Of a stretch of DNA of 59,499 bases, positions 8,392-17,925 are shown in pieces. Positions within the stretch are counted from its first letter, which is position 1; every line of letters begins with the position of its first letter. The position numbers and the translations under genes are program-made. Source of the stretch: Bacillus timonensis (GTDB taxonomy: Bacteria; Bacillota; Bacilli; Bacillales; Bacillaceae_L); the NCBI RefSeq assembly GCF_004799755.1, contig NZ_SLUB01000025.1:1-59499 (forward strand). Reading direction: 5' to 3'. The notes beneath the pieces are model-generated. The model was not told where the DNA came from. It did not search any database and saw nothing but the letters and a program-made list of their open reading frames with translations.

Positions 8392-10071
8392 ATGTCAGAT
8401 TTACGTAGTAATATGATTAAATCCGGAATCGATCGAGCTCCACATAGAAGTTTGCTTCGTGCAGCTGGGGTTAAGGATGAAGATTTTAACAAACCTTTTA
8501 TAGCAGTTGTCAATTCGTATATTGATATTGTTCCTGGGCATGTTCACTTACAAGAGTTTGGAAAAATTGTAAAGGAAGCGATTCGTGAGGCCGGTGGTGT
8601 TCCGTTTGAAATGAACACAATTGGTGTTGATGATGGAATTGCAATGGGTCATATCGGAATGAGATATTCCCTACCAAGCCGTGAAATCATTGCTGACTCA
8701 GTTGAAACAGTTGTTTCTGCACACTGGTTTGATGGAATGGTATGTATTCCGAACTGTGACAAAATTACTCCAGGAATGATGATGGCTGCCATGCGTCTAA
8801 ACATCCCTACTATCTTTGTTAGTGGTGGACCGATGAAAGCTGGTCGTGATGCAGCTGGAAACCCACTTAACCTGAATTCAGTATTTGAAGGTGTGGGTGC
8901 TTATCAATCTGGTAAAATTGATGAAGCTAGATTAACAGAAATCGAACAATTTGCTTGTCCTACATGTGGTTCTTGTTCGGGTATGTTTACAGCAAACTCA
9001 ATGAACTGTTTAGCAGAAGGTCTTGGTCTGGCTCTGCCAGGCAACGGTACAATCCTTGCTGTATCCGAAGAAAGAAAAGACTTTGTTAAAAAATCTGCCA
9101 AACAATTAATGTATTTAATAGAAAAAGATATTAAACCACGTGATATCGTAACTGTTGATACAATTGATAATGCATTTGCCTTAGACATGGCCATGGGAGG
9201 ATCTACGAATACCGTGCTTCACACTCTTGCGTTAGCAAATGAAGCGGAAATTGACTATTCATTAGAACGAATTAATGATATCGCAGCTCGTGTTCCACAC
9301 TTAGCGAAAATCGCCCCTGCCTCCGATCATCATATTGAAGATGTTCATAATGCGGGTGGTGTTAGTGCAATTATTAATGAATTACTTAAAAAGCCAGGTG
9401 CAATCAATGGAGATTGTTTGACCGTTACAGGTAAAACATTACGAGAAAATGTAGAGGGCTGTGAAATTACCGATCACAATGTCATTCGTCCACTTGAAAA
9501 TCCTCATTCTGAAACAGGAGGATTGGCTATCCTATTTGGTAACCTTGCTCCTGAGGGTGCTGTCGTTAAGGTTGGTGCGGTTGATCCAGAGGTTGGTGGA
9601 TACCATAGAGGTCCTGCCGTTTGCTATGATTCTCAAGAGGATGCACTATCGGCTATTATCGTTGGTAAAGTAAAAGAAGGCGACGTTGTTGTCATTCGCT
9701 ATGAAGGTCCTAAAGGTGGTCCTGGAATGCCAGAAATGCTTGCACCAACATCTCAAATCGTTGGTAGAGGCCTTGGCGCAAAAGTTGGTTTAATTACAGA
9801 TGGAAGATTCTCAGGTGCCTCAAGAGGTATTTCAATCGGGCACATCTCTCCAGAAGCTGCTGAAGGCGGACCAATTGCGTTCGTTCAAGATGGTGATATA
9901 ATCGAGCTTGATTTAAATAATCGTTCAATCACTTTAGAAATTTCAGATGAAGAATTTGAAAGACGTAAAGCTGAATGGAAAGGCTTTGAACCTAAAGTGA
10001 AAAAAGGATACCTAGCTCGCTATTCCAAACTTGTAACAAATGCAAGTACGGGTGGAGTTATGAAAATCTAA
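8392..10071 (+). CDS. ilvD: Dihydroxy-acid dehydratase
   Basis: 559 residues from the ATG at 8392; an upstream TTG would include the ribosome binding site TTGGAGG, so it is not the start. The enzyme dehydrates 2,3-dihydroxy-isovalerate and 2,3-dihydroxy-3-methylvalerate in valine and isoleucine synthesis. Iron-sulfur ligands are seen in PNCDK and [18 protein letters not shown]. The C-terminal [13 protein letters not shown] is diagnostic of IlvD/Edd proteins. It is monocistronic, ends at a strong terminator, and is not in an ilv-leu operon. The IlvD/Edd family also contains sugar-acid dehydratases, and the gluconate genes are next door, but overall sequence and length look like true IlvD. Confidence 0.94.
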   Translation: MSDLRSNMIKSGIDRAPHRSLLRAAGVKDEDFNKPFIAVVNSYIDIVPGHVHLQEFGKIVKEAIREAGGVPFEMNTIGVDDGIAMGHIGMRYSLPSREIIADSVETVVSAHWFDGMVCIPNCDKITPGMMMAAMRLNIPTIFVSGGPMKAGRDAAGNPLNLNSVFEGVGAYQSGKIDEARLTEIEQFACPTCGSCSGMFTANSMNCLAEGLGLALPGNGTILAVSEERKDFVKKSAKQLMYLIEKDIKPRDIVTVDTIDNAFALDMAMGGSTNTVLHTLALANEAEIDYSLERINDIAARVPHLAKIAPASDHHIEDVHNAGGVSAIINELLKKPGAINGDCLTVTGKTLRENVEGCEITDHNVIRPLENPHSETGGLAILFGNLAPEGAVVKVGAVDPEVGGYHRGPAVCYDSQEDALSAIIVGKVKEGDVVVIRYEGPKGGPGMPEMLAPTSQIVGRGLGAKVGLITDGRFSGASRGISIGHISPEAAEGGPIAFVQDGDIIELDLNNRSITLEISDEEFERRKAEWKGFEPKVKKGYLARYSKLVTNASTGGVMKI

Positions 10072-10086
10072 TTCTATTACCTATTA

Positions 10087-10121
10087 AACAGCCCTATTCT
10101 ATTGAATGAGGCTGTTTTTTT
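10087..10121 (+). terminator. ilvD terminator
   Basis: AACAGCC / GGCTGTT stem with a 16-base loop followed by seven Ts. Confidence 0.85.
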
Positions 10122-10208
10122 ATGGCTCTAAAAATTGTATCTGAATGTACTTGCTGATAAAATAAATGGTAAGCGCAAGCTCTTACAGTTTTAATTGGAG
10201 TGAAAAAA

Positions 10209-10751
10209 ATGAGTACAGATAAAAAATTACTAGGTGAAAAACGGAGAGAATCGATTATCCAATGGTTAAAGGAAAGCCCTACTCCCATCATTGGTGAGGA
10301 ACTTTCAAAACGAGCAAATGTGAGCCGCCAGGTAATCGTTCAGGATATCTCGTTATTGAAGGCGAAAAATGAACCTATTGTTGCGACTAGTCAGGGTTAT
10401 ATATATTTACAGGAACATCCAAAACAAGATACTATTTCAAGAATTATTGCAGTGAAACATACATCTGAGCAAACTGCGGATGAGCTTAACATATTGGTTG
10501 ATTATGGCGTAACTGTTAAGGATGTGATTGTCGAGCATCCTGTATATGGAGAAATCGTGGGTTCATTAATGATTAAGAATCGGTTCGAAGTTAAACGGTT
10601 TATTGAAAAATTATCTGAAACGAATGCCTCCCTCCTCTCCTTGTTGACGAATGGGGTACACTTACATACGATCGAAGCGGATTCCGTTGAAAAACTTGAT
10701 TCAGCCTGTGAAGCATTACGTGAAGCGAATATTCTATTTAGTGATCAGTAA
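10209..10751 (+). CDS. niaR: NiaR-type nicotinate-responsive transcriptional repressor
   Basis: 180 residues from the ATG at 10209, which has GGAGTG eight bases upstream; a GTG at 10200 lies inside that site. NiaR (YrxA) represses NAD synthesis and niacin uptake genes when nicotinic acid is present. Residues 10-62 form a winged helix-turn-helix. The C-terminal 3H domain contributes histidines, here His84, His110 (VEHPVYGE) and His151/153 (HLHT), which bind metal and ligand. Length equals that of the Bacillus subtilis protein. It has its own terminator and no nad genes adjacent, so it probably acts in trans. Confidence 0.92.
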   Translation: MSTDKKLLGEKRRESIIQWLKESPTPIIGEELSKRANVSRQVIVQDISLLKAKNEPIVATSQGYIYLQEHPKQDTISRIIAVKHTSEQTADELNILVDYGVTVKDVIVEHPVYGEIVGSLMIKNRFEVKRFIEKLSETNASLLSLLTNGVHLHTIEADSVEKLDSACEALREANILFSDQ

Positions 10752-10760
10752 AAATAGAAA

Positions 10761-10792
10761 AAGCAACAGCCTCGTGAATACTGTTGCTTTTT
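10761..10792 (+). terminator. niaR terminator
   Basis: Perfect 9-bp stem AAGCAACAG / CTGTTGCTT, 11-base loop, then TTT. Confidence 0.85.
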
Positions 10793-10811
10793 ATAATGTG
10801 CAGGTTGAAAA

Positions 10812-11090
10812 TGAATCGTTTAACACTAATCATACCCTCACATGTTGAACGAAGCAAAAGCGATGGTATGAAAACATCGTAATCGTACCCTCACATGATG
10901 AATGAAGCCAAGGTCATGGTATGAAAACAGCGTAATCATACCCTCACATGTTGAAAACAGCCCAAGTGATGGTACGAAAACAGCGTAATCGTACCATCAT
11001 CCATTCAAAACAGCCCAAGCGATGGTACGAAAACAGCGTATTCGTCCCCTCACCTATTAAAAAAACCCAAGTCATGGTACGAAACCACTC
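10812..11090. repeat. Tandem array of about five 52-53 bp units with inverted GGTACGA motifs
   Basis: The motif GGTAYGAAAAC recurs at 10865, 10918, 10971, 11024 and 11076, giving steps of 53, 53, 53 and 52 bases. Each unit carries GGTACGA and its inverse TCGTACC separated by 11 bases, so each can form a 7-bp hairpin. Compensating C/T changes (GGTATGA with TCATACC) keep pairing in some arms. The array fills the gap between niaR and htpG. It has no coding potential and lacks the short conserved repeats and unique spacers of a CRISPR. Confidence 0.85.
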
Positions 11091-11110
11091 TACCCAACTT
11101 CACTCAAAAA

Positions 11111-12991
11111 TCAAACCATTATCTTACAAATGTCATTTGTAAATTCAACTGGATCTTGAATTGGTAAACCTTCAATAAGAAGTGCTTGGTTGTATAATAA
11201 GTGAGTGTACAAATCAAGCTTTGTTTTATCCTGTTCAAACGCGGCTTTTAATGACTGGAACACCTCATGATGTACATTAATCTCTAATACTTTATCAGCC
11301 TTAATGTTCTGGTTGTCAGGCATTGCGTTCAAAATTTTCTCCATTTCGATCGAAATTTCTCCATCGGTAGATAGACAAACTGGATGTGTTTTTAGACGTT
11401 TAGAGATTCTCACATCGGTTACTTTTCCAGCTAATGCGTTTTTCATGTACTCAAAAAGCTCTTTATTTTCGTTTTGTTCTTCTTCTGTTGCTTTGTCGCT
11501 TTCATTTGGCTCGAAGCCTAAATCACTGCTTGACACAGATTTGAATTCTTTTTCCTTGTACTTCATGAGCATTTTAATCGCAAACTCATCAATGTCCTCA
11601 GTGAAATAAAGGATTTCATATCCCTTATCCGCTACTAATTCAGTTTGTGGTAGTTTATCGATACGTTCTACAGAATCACCAGTTGCATAATAAATGTATT
11701 TTTGATCCTCTGGCATTCTTGAAACATATTCATCTAAGGTAACAAGCTTTTTCTCTTTGGAAGAATAGAAAAGCAATAAATCCTGGAGGGTATCTTTATT
11801 GCTTCCATAATCACTATATACCCCAAACTTTAACTGACGACCAAAGCTATCGTAGAACTTTTCGTACTTTTCACGTTCATTCTTTAACATGCTCTGTAAT
11901 TCACTTTTGATTTTCTTATTGATATTTTTAGCAATAAGCTTTAATTGACGGTCTTGCTGAAGCATTTCACGTGAAATATTAAGCGATAAATCTTCAGAAT
12001 CTACTAACCCTTTTACAAAACTAAAATAATCTGGAAGCAGGTCTGCACATTTGTTCATAATTAGAACACCGTTTGAGTATAACTCTAGCCCTTTTTCATA
12101 CTCCTTTGAGTAATAATCAAATGGAATACTTTCAGGAATATATAAAATGGCATTATAGCGGATTGTACCATCCACACTTATATGAATATGTTTTAAAGGC
12201 TTATCAAATCCATAATGCTTTTCATTATAGAATTTTTCATAGTCTTCATCAGTTAATTCACTTTTGTTCTTTCTCCAAATTGGAACCATGCTGTTGATGA
12301 CTTGTTCTTCTGTCACCTGCTCGTATTCAGATTCACTACCTTCTTTTAGTTTACTTGTTGTAATGTCCATCTTAATTGGGTAGCGGATGAAATCAGAATA
12401 TTTTTTAATAATTGATTTTAAGCGGTATTCTTCTAAAAACTCATCATAGGATTCATCTTCTGTACTTTCTTTTATTTTTAAAATAATGTCGGTTCCAACG
12501 GTATCCTTATCAACTGTTTCAATGGTATAACCATCCGCACCCTTAGATTCCCATTTGTATGCTTCTTCATTGCCGAGTGCTTTACTAATAACGGTTACTA
12601 CATCAGCAACCATAAATGCGGCATAAAATCCTACACCAAATTGTCCGATGATATCATGTCCATCTTTGATTTCTGTTTCCTTTTTAAAAGCTAATGAACC
12701 ACTTTTTGCGATTGTTCCAAGGTTTGTTTCAAGCTCTTCCTTTGTCATACCAATTCCAGTATCAGAAATGGTAAGAGTCCTGTTTTCTTTATCAGCCAAG
12801 ACTTTGATGTAATAGCTGTCCTTATCAAATTGATACCTGTTATCCGTTAACGCCTTATAATAAATCTTGTCAATTGCATCGCTGGCGTTTGAGATTAACT
12901 CACGTAAAAATACTTCACGTTGCGAGTAAATAGAGTTGATCATCATTTCTAATAATCTTTTAGATTCTGCTTTAAACTGCTTTTTCGCCAT
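11111..12991 (-). CDS. htpG: Molecular chaperone HtpG (Hsp90)
   Basis: 626 residues from the ATG at 12991, with GAAAGGGGA upstream; the six extra upstream codons contain that site. HtpG is the bacterial Hsp90, an ATP-driven cytosolic chaperone. The N-terminal GHKL ATPase shows [14 protein letters not shown] and DTGIGM near residues 25-90, plus the lid glycines [12 protein letters not shown]. The middle and C-terminal dimerisation domains are complete. A perfect CIRCE operator lies upstream, implying HrcA control. In Bacillus subtilis htpG is not in the HrcA regulon. No clear terminator follows; the 3' end runs into the repeat array. Confidence 0.97.
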   Translation of the reverse strand: MAKKQFKAESKRLLEMMINSIYSQREVFLRELISNASDAIDKIYYKALTDNRYQFDKDSYYIKVLADKENRTLTISDTGIGMTKEELETNLGTIAKSGSLAFKKETEIKDGHDIIGQFGVGFYAAFMVADVVTVISKALGNEEAYKWESKGADGYTIETVDKDTVGTDIILKIKESTEDESYDEFLEEYRLKSIIKKYSDFIRYPIKMDITTSKLKEGSESEYEQVTEEQVINSMVPIWRKNKSELTDEDYEKFYNEKHYGFDKPLKHIHISVDGTIRYNAILYIPESIPFDYYSKEYEKGLELYSNGVLIMNKCADLLPDYFSFVKGLVDSEDLSLNISREMLQQDRQLKLIAKNINKKIKSELQSMLKNEREKYEKFYDSFGRQLKFGVYSDYGSNKDTLQDLLLFYSSKEKKLVTLDEYVSRMPEDQKYIYYATGDSVERIDKLPQTELVADKGYEILYFTEDIDEFAIKMLMKYKEKEFKSVSSSDLGFEPNESDKATEEEQNENKELFEYMKNALAGKVTDVRISKRLKTHPVCLSTDGEISIEMEKILNAMPDNQNIKADKVLEINVHHEVFQSLKAAFEQDKTKLDLYTHLLYNQALLIEGLPIQDPVEFTNDICKIMV

Positions 12992-13028
12992 GATAATTCC
13001 CCTTTCCAATAAAAATCGTTTATATTGA

Positions 13029-13055
13029 TTAGCACTCTCGATTCCGGAGTGCTAA
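13029..13055 (-). promoter_or_regulatory. CIRCE operator (HrcA binding site) upstream of htpG
   Basis: TTAGCACTC, nine bases, GAGTGCTAA: an exact match to the CIRCE consensus with the canonical 9-base spacer. It lies 38 bases upstream of the htpG start codon, in the 5' leader. HrcA binding here would repress htpG at normal temperature. Confidence 0.95.
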
Positions 13056-13095
13056 CTCCCATTTTTTAAATATCATATATTTATTTCTCTGTCAA

Positions 13096-14019
13096 TCAAG
13101 TCGATATATCTTTGCTCAAAAACGCTGCAATTTCTTCCTGATGCTTTTGATAGGAACTCTCCCCTAAATCGATTAAAAAATCAACAAATTCCGGAGCATC
13201 AAACGGAACCTCTCGACCGAGATTTTCATTAATTCGAAAATAGTGGTCCCCAAGCAAATGTTGACAATGATAAGTTACAGATTCCGAAGATAGGTTCAGG
13301 GCAAGATCCAATAACTTCGGTGTCATTCTCATTGATGGTAGATGAAATGGGAGCCATTTCATTACGCCCCACTCTTTTTGCGTTTCAATTGAGAAATCAA
13401 TTTTTTGTAGACCTGTTCCAATTGACATAATCTGAATGTCGTTTAAGTCCTTTTTAAAAAAGTGCTGTGCTTCCGTTATACAAACGAGTGAAGGATTATT
13501 AGCCCACAGTCCCCCATCTATGGCTAAATAGTGATTATTAATATTATTAGGTGGGAAAAAGACGGGCGCTGAACAAGAAGAAAGAACGACATCCCAAAGT
13601 TTGATGGAGTGATCATCCTGTTCGGTATTCCCATAATTTGATCGATGGACAAATGGATTCCCATGTGTAACGTCAACTGTAGGAATTAGCAATGGTTTCT
13701 TGATATCAAATAAGGTTGTTTCACCAAATGTATCTTGAATATACCGACGTAAATACCGATCGCTGTAAAAACTTTTTAGAAACCCAACTCTTGATTGTTT
13801 CGTGAAAATTTTTTCACCAAATTTGATATAGCTTTCTTGAACTTCCCCCATGTCCAGTTCAAGAATGGCAGAAGCAGCGACAATCGCACCGGTACTAGTG
13901 CCGGCAATCATATCAAACATATCTGAAATGGGTTTCTTATATTCTTTTTCTATTGCTCGTAAAATGGCAACCGCGTATACACCGCGAATTCCGCCCCCAT
14001 CAATACAAAGGATTTTCAT
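13096..14019 (-). CDS. Patatin-like phospholipase (CapV-like)
   Basis: 307 residues from the ATG at 14019, preceded by AGGTG; an upstream GTG at 14028 has no ribosome binding site. Patatin enzymes hydrolyse acyl ester bonds with a Ser-Asp dyad. The oxyanion motif DGGGIRG is at residues 6-12, the nucleophile elbow GTSTG near 41-45, and the catalytic Asp in IDGGLWANNPS. No signal peptide is seen. The single-domain layout resembles cGAMP-activated CBASS effectors (CapV), yet no CD-NTase, ubiquitin-like or other defence gene is adjacent. It is therefore more safely called a stand-alone patatin acting on membrane lipids. Confidence 0.88.
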   Translation of the reverse strand: MKILCIDGGGIRGVYAVAILRAIEKEYKKPISDMFDMIAGTSTGAIVAASAILELDMGEVQESYIKFGEKIFTKQSRVGFLKSFYSDRYLRRYIQDTFGETTLFDIKKPLLIPTVDVTHGNPFVHRSNYGNTEQDDHSIKLWDVVLSSCSAPVFFPPNNINNHYLAIDGGLWANNPSLVCITEAQHFFKKDLNDIQIMSIGTGLQKIDFSIETQKEWGVMKWLPFHLPSMRMTPKLLDLALNLSSESVTYHCQHLLGDHYFRINENLGREVPFDAPEFVDFLIDLGESSYQKHQEEIAAFLSKDIST

Positions 14020-14082
14020 ATTTTTCACCTATTAAAAGAGTTTTCCTATTAGTATTCCCTTTATATTATTGCAGTATAAGTG

Positions 14083-14112
14083 AAAAAAAGATGCCTCGTA
14101 AAAAGGCATCTT
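14083..14112 (-). terminator. Terminator of the selB / selenoprotein operon
   Basis: Stem AGATGCC / GGCATCT followed on the minus strand by seven Ts. The stem overlaps the stop codon of the SelW-like gene. Confidence 0.85.
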
Positions 14113-14347
14113 ATGCTTGTTCCATCGTTGAAATAATTTCTTCTGGCAGTGGGAATCTTCCTATTTCTTTTTTTGAAAAAACCTTCTCCCCATCTACGGT
14201 TACTTCAAATACCCCACCCGATGATGGGATAAGTTCTATGTTTGTAATGTCCTGTCTAAAATGTGTGAATAGTTTTTCCGCAAGACCTGCGGCTTTTGGT
14301 GCGTAGTTTCACTGCATGCAAAATTCAATCGATACCTTGTACATCAT
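14111..14347 (-). CDS. SelW/SelT-family (Rdx) selenoprotein with in-frame TGA
   Basis: 78 residues if the TGA at 14309-14311 is read as selenocysteine. The N-terminus is MMYKVSIEFCMQU, giving a CxxU redox motif (Cys10, Sec13) right after the first beta strand, as in SelW-type thioredoxin-like proteins. The rest (IELIPSSGGVFEVTVDG, then FSKKEIGRFP) fits the Rdx fold. A stem CCGCA/TGCGG with loop GGTCT begins 20 bases into the codon numbering from the TGA, where bacterial SECIS elements sit. The ATG follows AGGAGG, which overlaps the selB stop. The second ATG at 14344 is equally possible. A conventional gene finder would miss it or truncate it. Confidence 0.88.
14277..14311 (-). promoter_or_regulatory. 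Predicted bacterial SECIS element in the SelW-like gene
   Basis: Counting T of TGA as 1, bases 20-24 (CCGCA) pair with 30-34 (TGCGG), and the loop starts with GG. This matches the usual bSECIS geometry: a short apical stem 16-37 bases after UGA with a G in the loop, recognised by the winged-helix end of SelB. Confidence 0.7.
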
Positions 14348-14356
14348 GAAAACCTC

Positions 14357-16240
14357 CTATTTATTTATCCATACTCGATTCCCTTCATCTCTTCTTGTGT
14401 ATTGATGTTGATCCAATAATTCTAAGAAAGGAATGAGATATTTACGAGAAAGTGATAGAATTTCTTTTGCTTCTGCCAAACTAAAAGAAGCATCTGTTCC
14501 TGCTTTTAACTCGTTTACAGCTTTGTCAAAAGCATTTTTGTCAATCAATGTTCCCTCGTTAAGTGTAAGTGCTTGATTCGTTTTAAGGAGAAATACCTTT
14601 AATTCGTTCGCCTCTTGATTGGAGAGATTCCCCTGTTTTAAATATTCTTCCCACTTCTTAGGTTGGGTACCGTCATTTAGTAGTGATGAAACAATAGTCT
14701 CCATCGGCCCGTTTGGAAGGCTAGGTTTAAAACTTAATACCGCTACATATTGTTCATCTTTCTTTAGTACATTGCTTTGTATCAGACCATTTATACAGTA
14801 CTCGATTACATTTTTATTTTGTCCAAGTACTTGTAGAAGCTCAGCTTTACTCATCCCTATTCGTAATGGGAACTCTTCGTGATATTTTTTTAGTTTCTTT
14901 AAGATCATTTCGTTCATTTTGGAAATCATTCCTTTTAAACTATAAACATGTTGAGCAATTTCGATGTATTTTCCAGATTGAACAGCATTAGAAACAATTT
15001 CGTATACCTCATCCTCTTGTAATGAGGAAAGCTGGATGAGTTGAGATGTAGATAAAAGCTGATTTTTGAGAAGTAATTCATCCAAGATTTCTGTAGGTGA
15101 ACTTTCCATTTGTTTTCTGAGCATAGTAACTGTTTCTTCACCAAAACGATATTTTCCTCCTTGTGGTTGAATAATCCATCCTCCACCAAGGGTTTCAACG
15201 GGGGTAGGTCTGCGTAATATAAAGCGATCATCGCGACGAACAACGATTTCTTCTTCTAGCCGAACCTGGCAAAGGATTTCTTCTGCAGATTCCGTCACCT
15301 CATTTCGATCAAAAAAGACTATTTTTCCGTAAGCCTCAGTTGTTCCAACATGCACCTTGATAGGTGATCGTTGCTTAAGTGGGGTTGCAAGTGTCGAAAC
15401 GAGCTGTAGTGAAATATCAATCGTGCTCGTCACATGGAAGTTTTCTGAATCAACAAGTACATCACCGCGTTTTATTTCATCCTTTGTCATACCGGTAATG
15501 TTTAGAGCTACTCGTTGTCCCGCTTGTGCTTTTTCAGTCTCGTGATTATGTACTTGGATTTGACGAATTTTTATTTTCTTACCTGAAGGCAATAATGTCA
15601 ATTGACTGTCTTTTGTCAGAATACCTTCAAAAACGGTCCCTCTCACAACAGTTCCATGTCCTTGCACGGTAAAAGCTTGATCAATCGGTAAACGGAATGA
15701 GCCATTGCTATCTCTTTGTTCGAGGTCATTGAGTTCTGTTTGGATGGCTTGTTTTAGCTCAGAAAGTCCTTTTCCTGATAAACTATCAACATAAAGAATC
15801 GGAGCATCTTTATAATCTGTATCTTCGAGTAATTGCTCTATTTCATCAACAGCGAGTTCGAGCAATTCCTCTTCCACTCTGTCTATTTTCGAAACAACGA
15901 CCATACATTTTTTAATCCCTAAAAATTTCAATATTTGGAGGTGTTCCTTTGTTTGTGGCATGACACCTTCATCAGCAGCTATAACGAGTAACACCAGGTC
16001 GATTCCTGCAACTCCAGCAATCATTTGTCTAATGAAACGTTCATGTCCTGGTACATCAATAATGGATACATGAATTCCGTTTTCTAATTTGAGGGGTGCA
16101 TAGCCAGGTTCAATCGAGATATGGCGTTCTTTTTCTTCTTTCAGTCGGTCAGTCTCTACACCTGTTAGTGCTTTGGTAAGTGTTGTTTTTCCGTGGTCAA
16201 TATGACCAGCCATACCGATTGTATAATAAACATCAGCCAC
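14357..16240 (-). CDS. selB: Selenocysteine-specific elongation factor SelB
   Basis: 627 residues from the GTG at 16240, preceded by AGGTGGGAG; a GTG at 16255 gives a longer N-terminus without a site. SelB delivers Sec-tRNA to UGA codons marked by SECIS hairpins. The GTPase motifs are clear: GHIDHGKT at residues 12-19, DVPGHERF, and SKID. EF-Tu-like domains II and III follow, then the C-terminal winged helices ending in [20 protein letters not shown], which bind SECIS RNA. It is complete. The SelW-like selenoprotein gene starts four bases after the selB coding region on the same transcript, and tRNA-Sec is divergent upstream. Confidence 0.96.
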   Translation of the reverse strand: MADVYYTIGMAGHIDHGKTTLTKALTGVETDRLKEEKERHISIEPGYAPLKLENGIHVSIIDVPGHERFIRQMIAGVAGIDLVLLVIAADEGVMPQTKEHLQILKFLGIKKCMVVVSKIDRVEEELLELAVDEIEQLLEDTDYKDAPILYVDSLSGKGLSELKQAIQTELNDLEQRDSNGSFRLPIDQAFTVQGHGTVVRGTVFEGILTKDSQLTLLPSGKKIKIRQIQVHNHETEKAQAGQRVALNITGMTKDEIKRGDVLVDSENFHVTSTIDISLQLVSTLATPLKQRSPIKVHVGTTEAYGKIVFFDRNEVTESAEEILCQVRLEEEIVVRRDDRFILRRPTPVETLGGGWIIQPQGGKYRFGEETVTMLRKQMESSPTEILDELLLKNQLLSTSQLIQLSSLQEDEVYEIVSNAVQSGKYIEIAQHVYSLKGMISKMNEMILKKLKKYHEEFPLRIGMSKAELLQVLGQNKNVIEYCINGLIQSNVLKKDEQYVAVLSFKPSLPNGPMETIVSSLLNDGTQPKKWEEYLKQGNLSNQEANELKVFLLKTNQALTLNEGTLIDKNAFDKAVNELKAGTDASFSLAEAKEILSLSRKYLIPFLELLDQHQYTRRDEGNRVWINK

Positions 16241-16325
16241 TTTCTCCCACCTCACTTTTTTCCGTATAATCTACCTTCTACTTTACAAGGAAGCATGAGG
16301 TGAATTCAAGCATGTTGTTTATTAT

Positions 16326-16355
16326 TTGCCTTAAAATGAGATTCCTGTATATAAT
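16326..16355 (+). promoter_or_regulatory. Promoter of tRNA-Sec
   Basis: TTGCCT at 16326-16331, 18-base spacer, TATAAT at 16350-16355. The tRNA begins 17 bases after the -10 box. Confidence 0.65.
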
Positions 16356-16371
16356 AAAAGTTGTTCTATTT

Positions 16372-16468
16372 GGGGTTGGCTGGGTGACTGGTGTCCCCCT
16401 GGGTCTTCAAAACCCTGAGGGAGGCGCGTGTCGTCTCCGGTGGGTTCGATTCCCACACAGTCCCGCCA
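16372..16468 (+). tRNA. selC: Selenocysteine tRNA (anticodon UCA)
   Basis: 97 bases with encoded CCA. The anticodon loop CTTCAAA contains TCA, which reads UGA. Features specific to tRNA-Sec are present: a long acceptor side (GGGGTTG pairs with CAGTCCC, including two wobble pairs), a short D loop (TGGT), and a long variable arm (GGAGGC / GTCTCC with a 7-base loop). The T arm GTGGG TTCGATT CCCAC is perfect. By eye there is one non-pairing position in each of the acceptor end (G8/A), D stem (T/C) and anticodon stem (T/T); a covariance-model scan would judge whether these are tolerated. Confidence 0.9.
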
Positions 16469-16496
16469 AAATGGATATTCTATTTATTTAAAAATA

Positions 16497-16543
16497 AAAA
16501 AACTGGGTAGTATAAGGAAGTCTCCTTTCCACCCAGTTTTTTT
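16497..16543. terminator. Bidirectional terminator between tRNA-Sec and the EIIC gene
   Basis: AAAAACTGGGT / ACCCAGTTTTT stem with a long loop and T-runs on both strands. It serves tRNA-Sec (plus) and the PTS EIIC gene (minus). Confidence 0.8.
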
Positions 16544-17567
16544 ATTGCAATTCCATTTTTAAGTCAGATGTCTTTGTCCATCCTATTACTTTCAAACCAT
16601 GGTAGATAGCCAGAGTTATAATAATTGGAAGGATAATCCCAACAGCGATGTAAATGGATAAAACAATTGCGCCCTGTTCAGCTAATATATTGATAGGTGC
16701 GATTAATGAATTAAGACCTAGACCAGCTAATTGATACGGAACTTGAAAATCGAAAATCAAAGTTGCGATTGGAGCACAAATGACCGCAGCGATAAATGGC
16801 GGAATCGCAAGTCGTGGATTTTTGACCAAGTTCGGAAATTGTACCTTAGGTGTAATTAAAGATTGTGCAATGTTAGCCCCAGCGTCGTTCTGTTTAAACG
16901 ACATTGCGGTAAATCCAGCAAATTGAACTGTACAACCGATTAAAGCAGCAGCACTTGAAACAGGATCAAGCTGTAAAGCAATTGCAATTGCCGCTGAAGA
17001 TGCTGGTGACATGAGAAAAATACTCCAAACAAGTGATATCACCATAGGCCCAATTATAGGAGAACCAGCCACAGATGTCGCTATTTGTGCACTTAACCAT
17101 TCAAGTAATGGAGTGGTAATGATTGATAAAAATACACCAGCCACTCCTCCTACAAATATAGCAGCAAAAGGTATTGCCATCATATCAAGTTTTGTTTTTC
17201 CTGCAATACGCTTCCCTACCCAAGTAGCGACAACTGCAGCCATAACCGCACTTAAAGGTTGTCCTGTTACTAATGTTACGCCATTTTCAGTTAGTTGAAC
17301 CGCACTTGCTCCCACTGTCGAACAGGCCATTGCACTAAATATGACAAGTGTATTCCCGCCAAGCTGGTACGCTATCCCTGCTCCAAGCGCTGGAGCTAAC
17401 ATGAGCTGTGCCGAAACCCCGATGATAGTAAAACCATCCCAACCAGTAAATGTCCCAAGTGACTCCATAAGGAGACCGATTCCTAGTGTAACTAAAACTG
17501 CATTTGCAAGTCCTTGTGATGCTTTATACATTCGATCAATTAAATATTTTTTCGTTGCTTGTTTCAT
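16542..17567 (-). CDS. PTS EIIC-family membrane transporter (PTS_EIIC_2 type)
   Basis: 341 residues, highly hydrophobic, with about eight to ten predicted membrane segments and many small residues. It resembles the EIIC-like family annotated as PTS sugar transporter subunit IIC or toxin-regulation transporter. No EIIA, EIIB or HPr-type domain is fused or adjacent. Transport would therefore need partners elsewhere, or may not be PTS-driven. It lies between tRNA-Sec and selD but on the opposite strand with its own terminator, so there is no operon link to selenium genes. Start: ATG with a GGGGGA site upstream. Substrate unknown. Confidence 0.75.
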   Translation of the reverse strand: MKQATKKYLIDRMYKASQGLANAVLVTLGIGLLMESLGTFTGWDGFTIIGVSAQLMLAPALGAGIAYQLGGNTLVIFSAMACSTVGASAVQLTENGVTLVTGQPLSAVMAAVVATWVGKRIAGKTKLDMMAIPFAAIFVGGVAGVFLSIITTPLLEWLSAQIATSVAGSPIIGPMVISLVWSIFLMSPASSAAIAIALQLDPVSSAAALIGCTVQFAGFTAMSFKQNDAGANIAQSLITPKVQFPNLVKNPRLAIPPFIAAVICAPIATLIFDFQVPYQLAGLGLNSLIAPINILAEQGAIVLSIYIAVGIILPIIITLAIYHGLKVIGWTKTSDLKMELQ

Positions 17568-17925
17568 GGTGTAATCCCCCTGATGTGATCATTTCTGAAT
17601 TTTTGTCTTCCAAAAGCAAAAATACTTTTAATATTTAAGTTTGGTCATGGTCATTCGAATTAATTGTTAACATAATATAGTTATTTTCAGATAGTGTCAA
17701 CAATTATATCAATTCAGAATCTTTAAAAACGCTTTTATATTTAAACTTGCAACATGACTTTTTTGAGACCCCAAATTATTTAAGTATAATTTCGTTTTAT
17801 TTAATAGGAGAAAACGAAAAATTCATATTCATTTCTATTCCTAAGATTCTTATGCTAAAATTAGTTTTGGAAATGTGGCGCTAAAAATCAGTGCCTATAT
17901 AGAAAGTATGGAAGGAGTGACGTTG
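17568..17925. promoter_or_regulatory. Divergent intergenic region between EIIC gene and selD
   Basis: About 360 AT-rich bases with no credible ORF. It must hold the promoters of both genes. A TATGCTAAAAT sequence near 17850-17860 could be a -10 box for selD. No known riboswitch motif was recognised. Confidence 0.4.

Noticed and set aside
10812-11090. CRISPR array
   Set aside because: The period is 52-53 bases but there is no short invariant repeat with unique spacers; whole units diverge gradually and no cas genes are near.
17726-17741. CcpA cre site (AAAAACGCTTTTAT) upstream of the EIIC gene
   Set aside because: Half-sites deviate from TGWAANCGNTNWCA at several positions.
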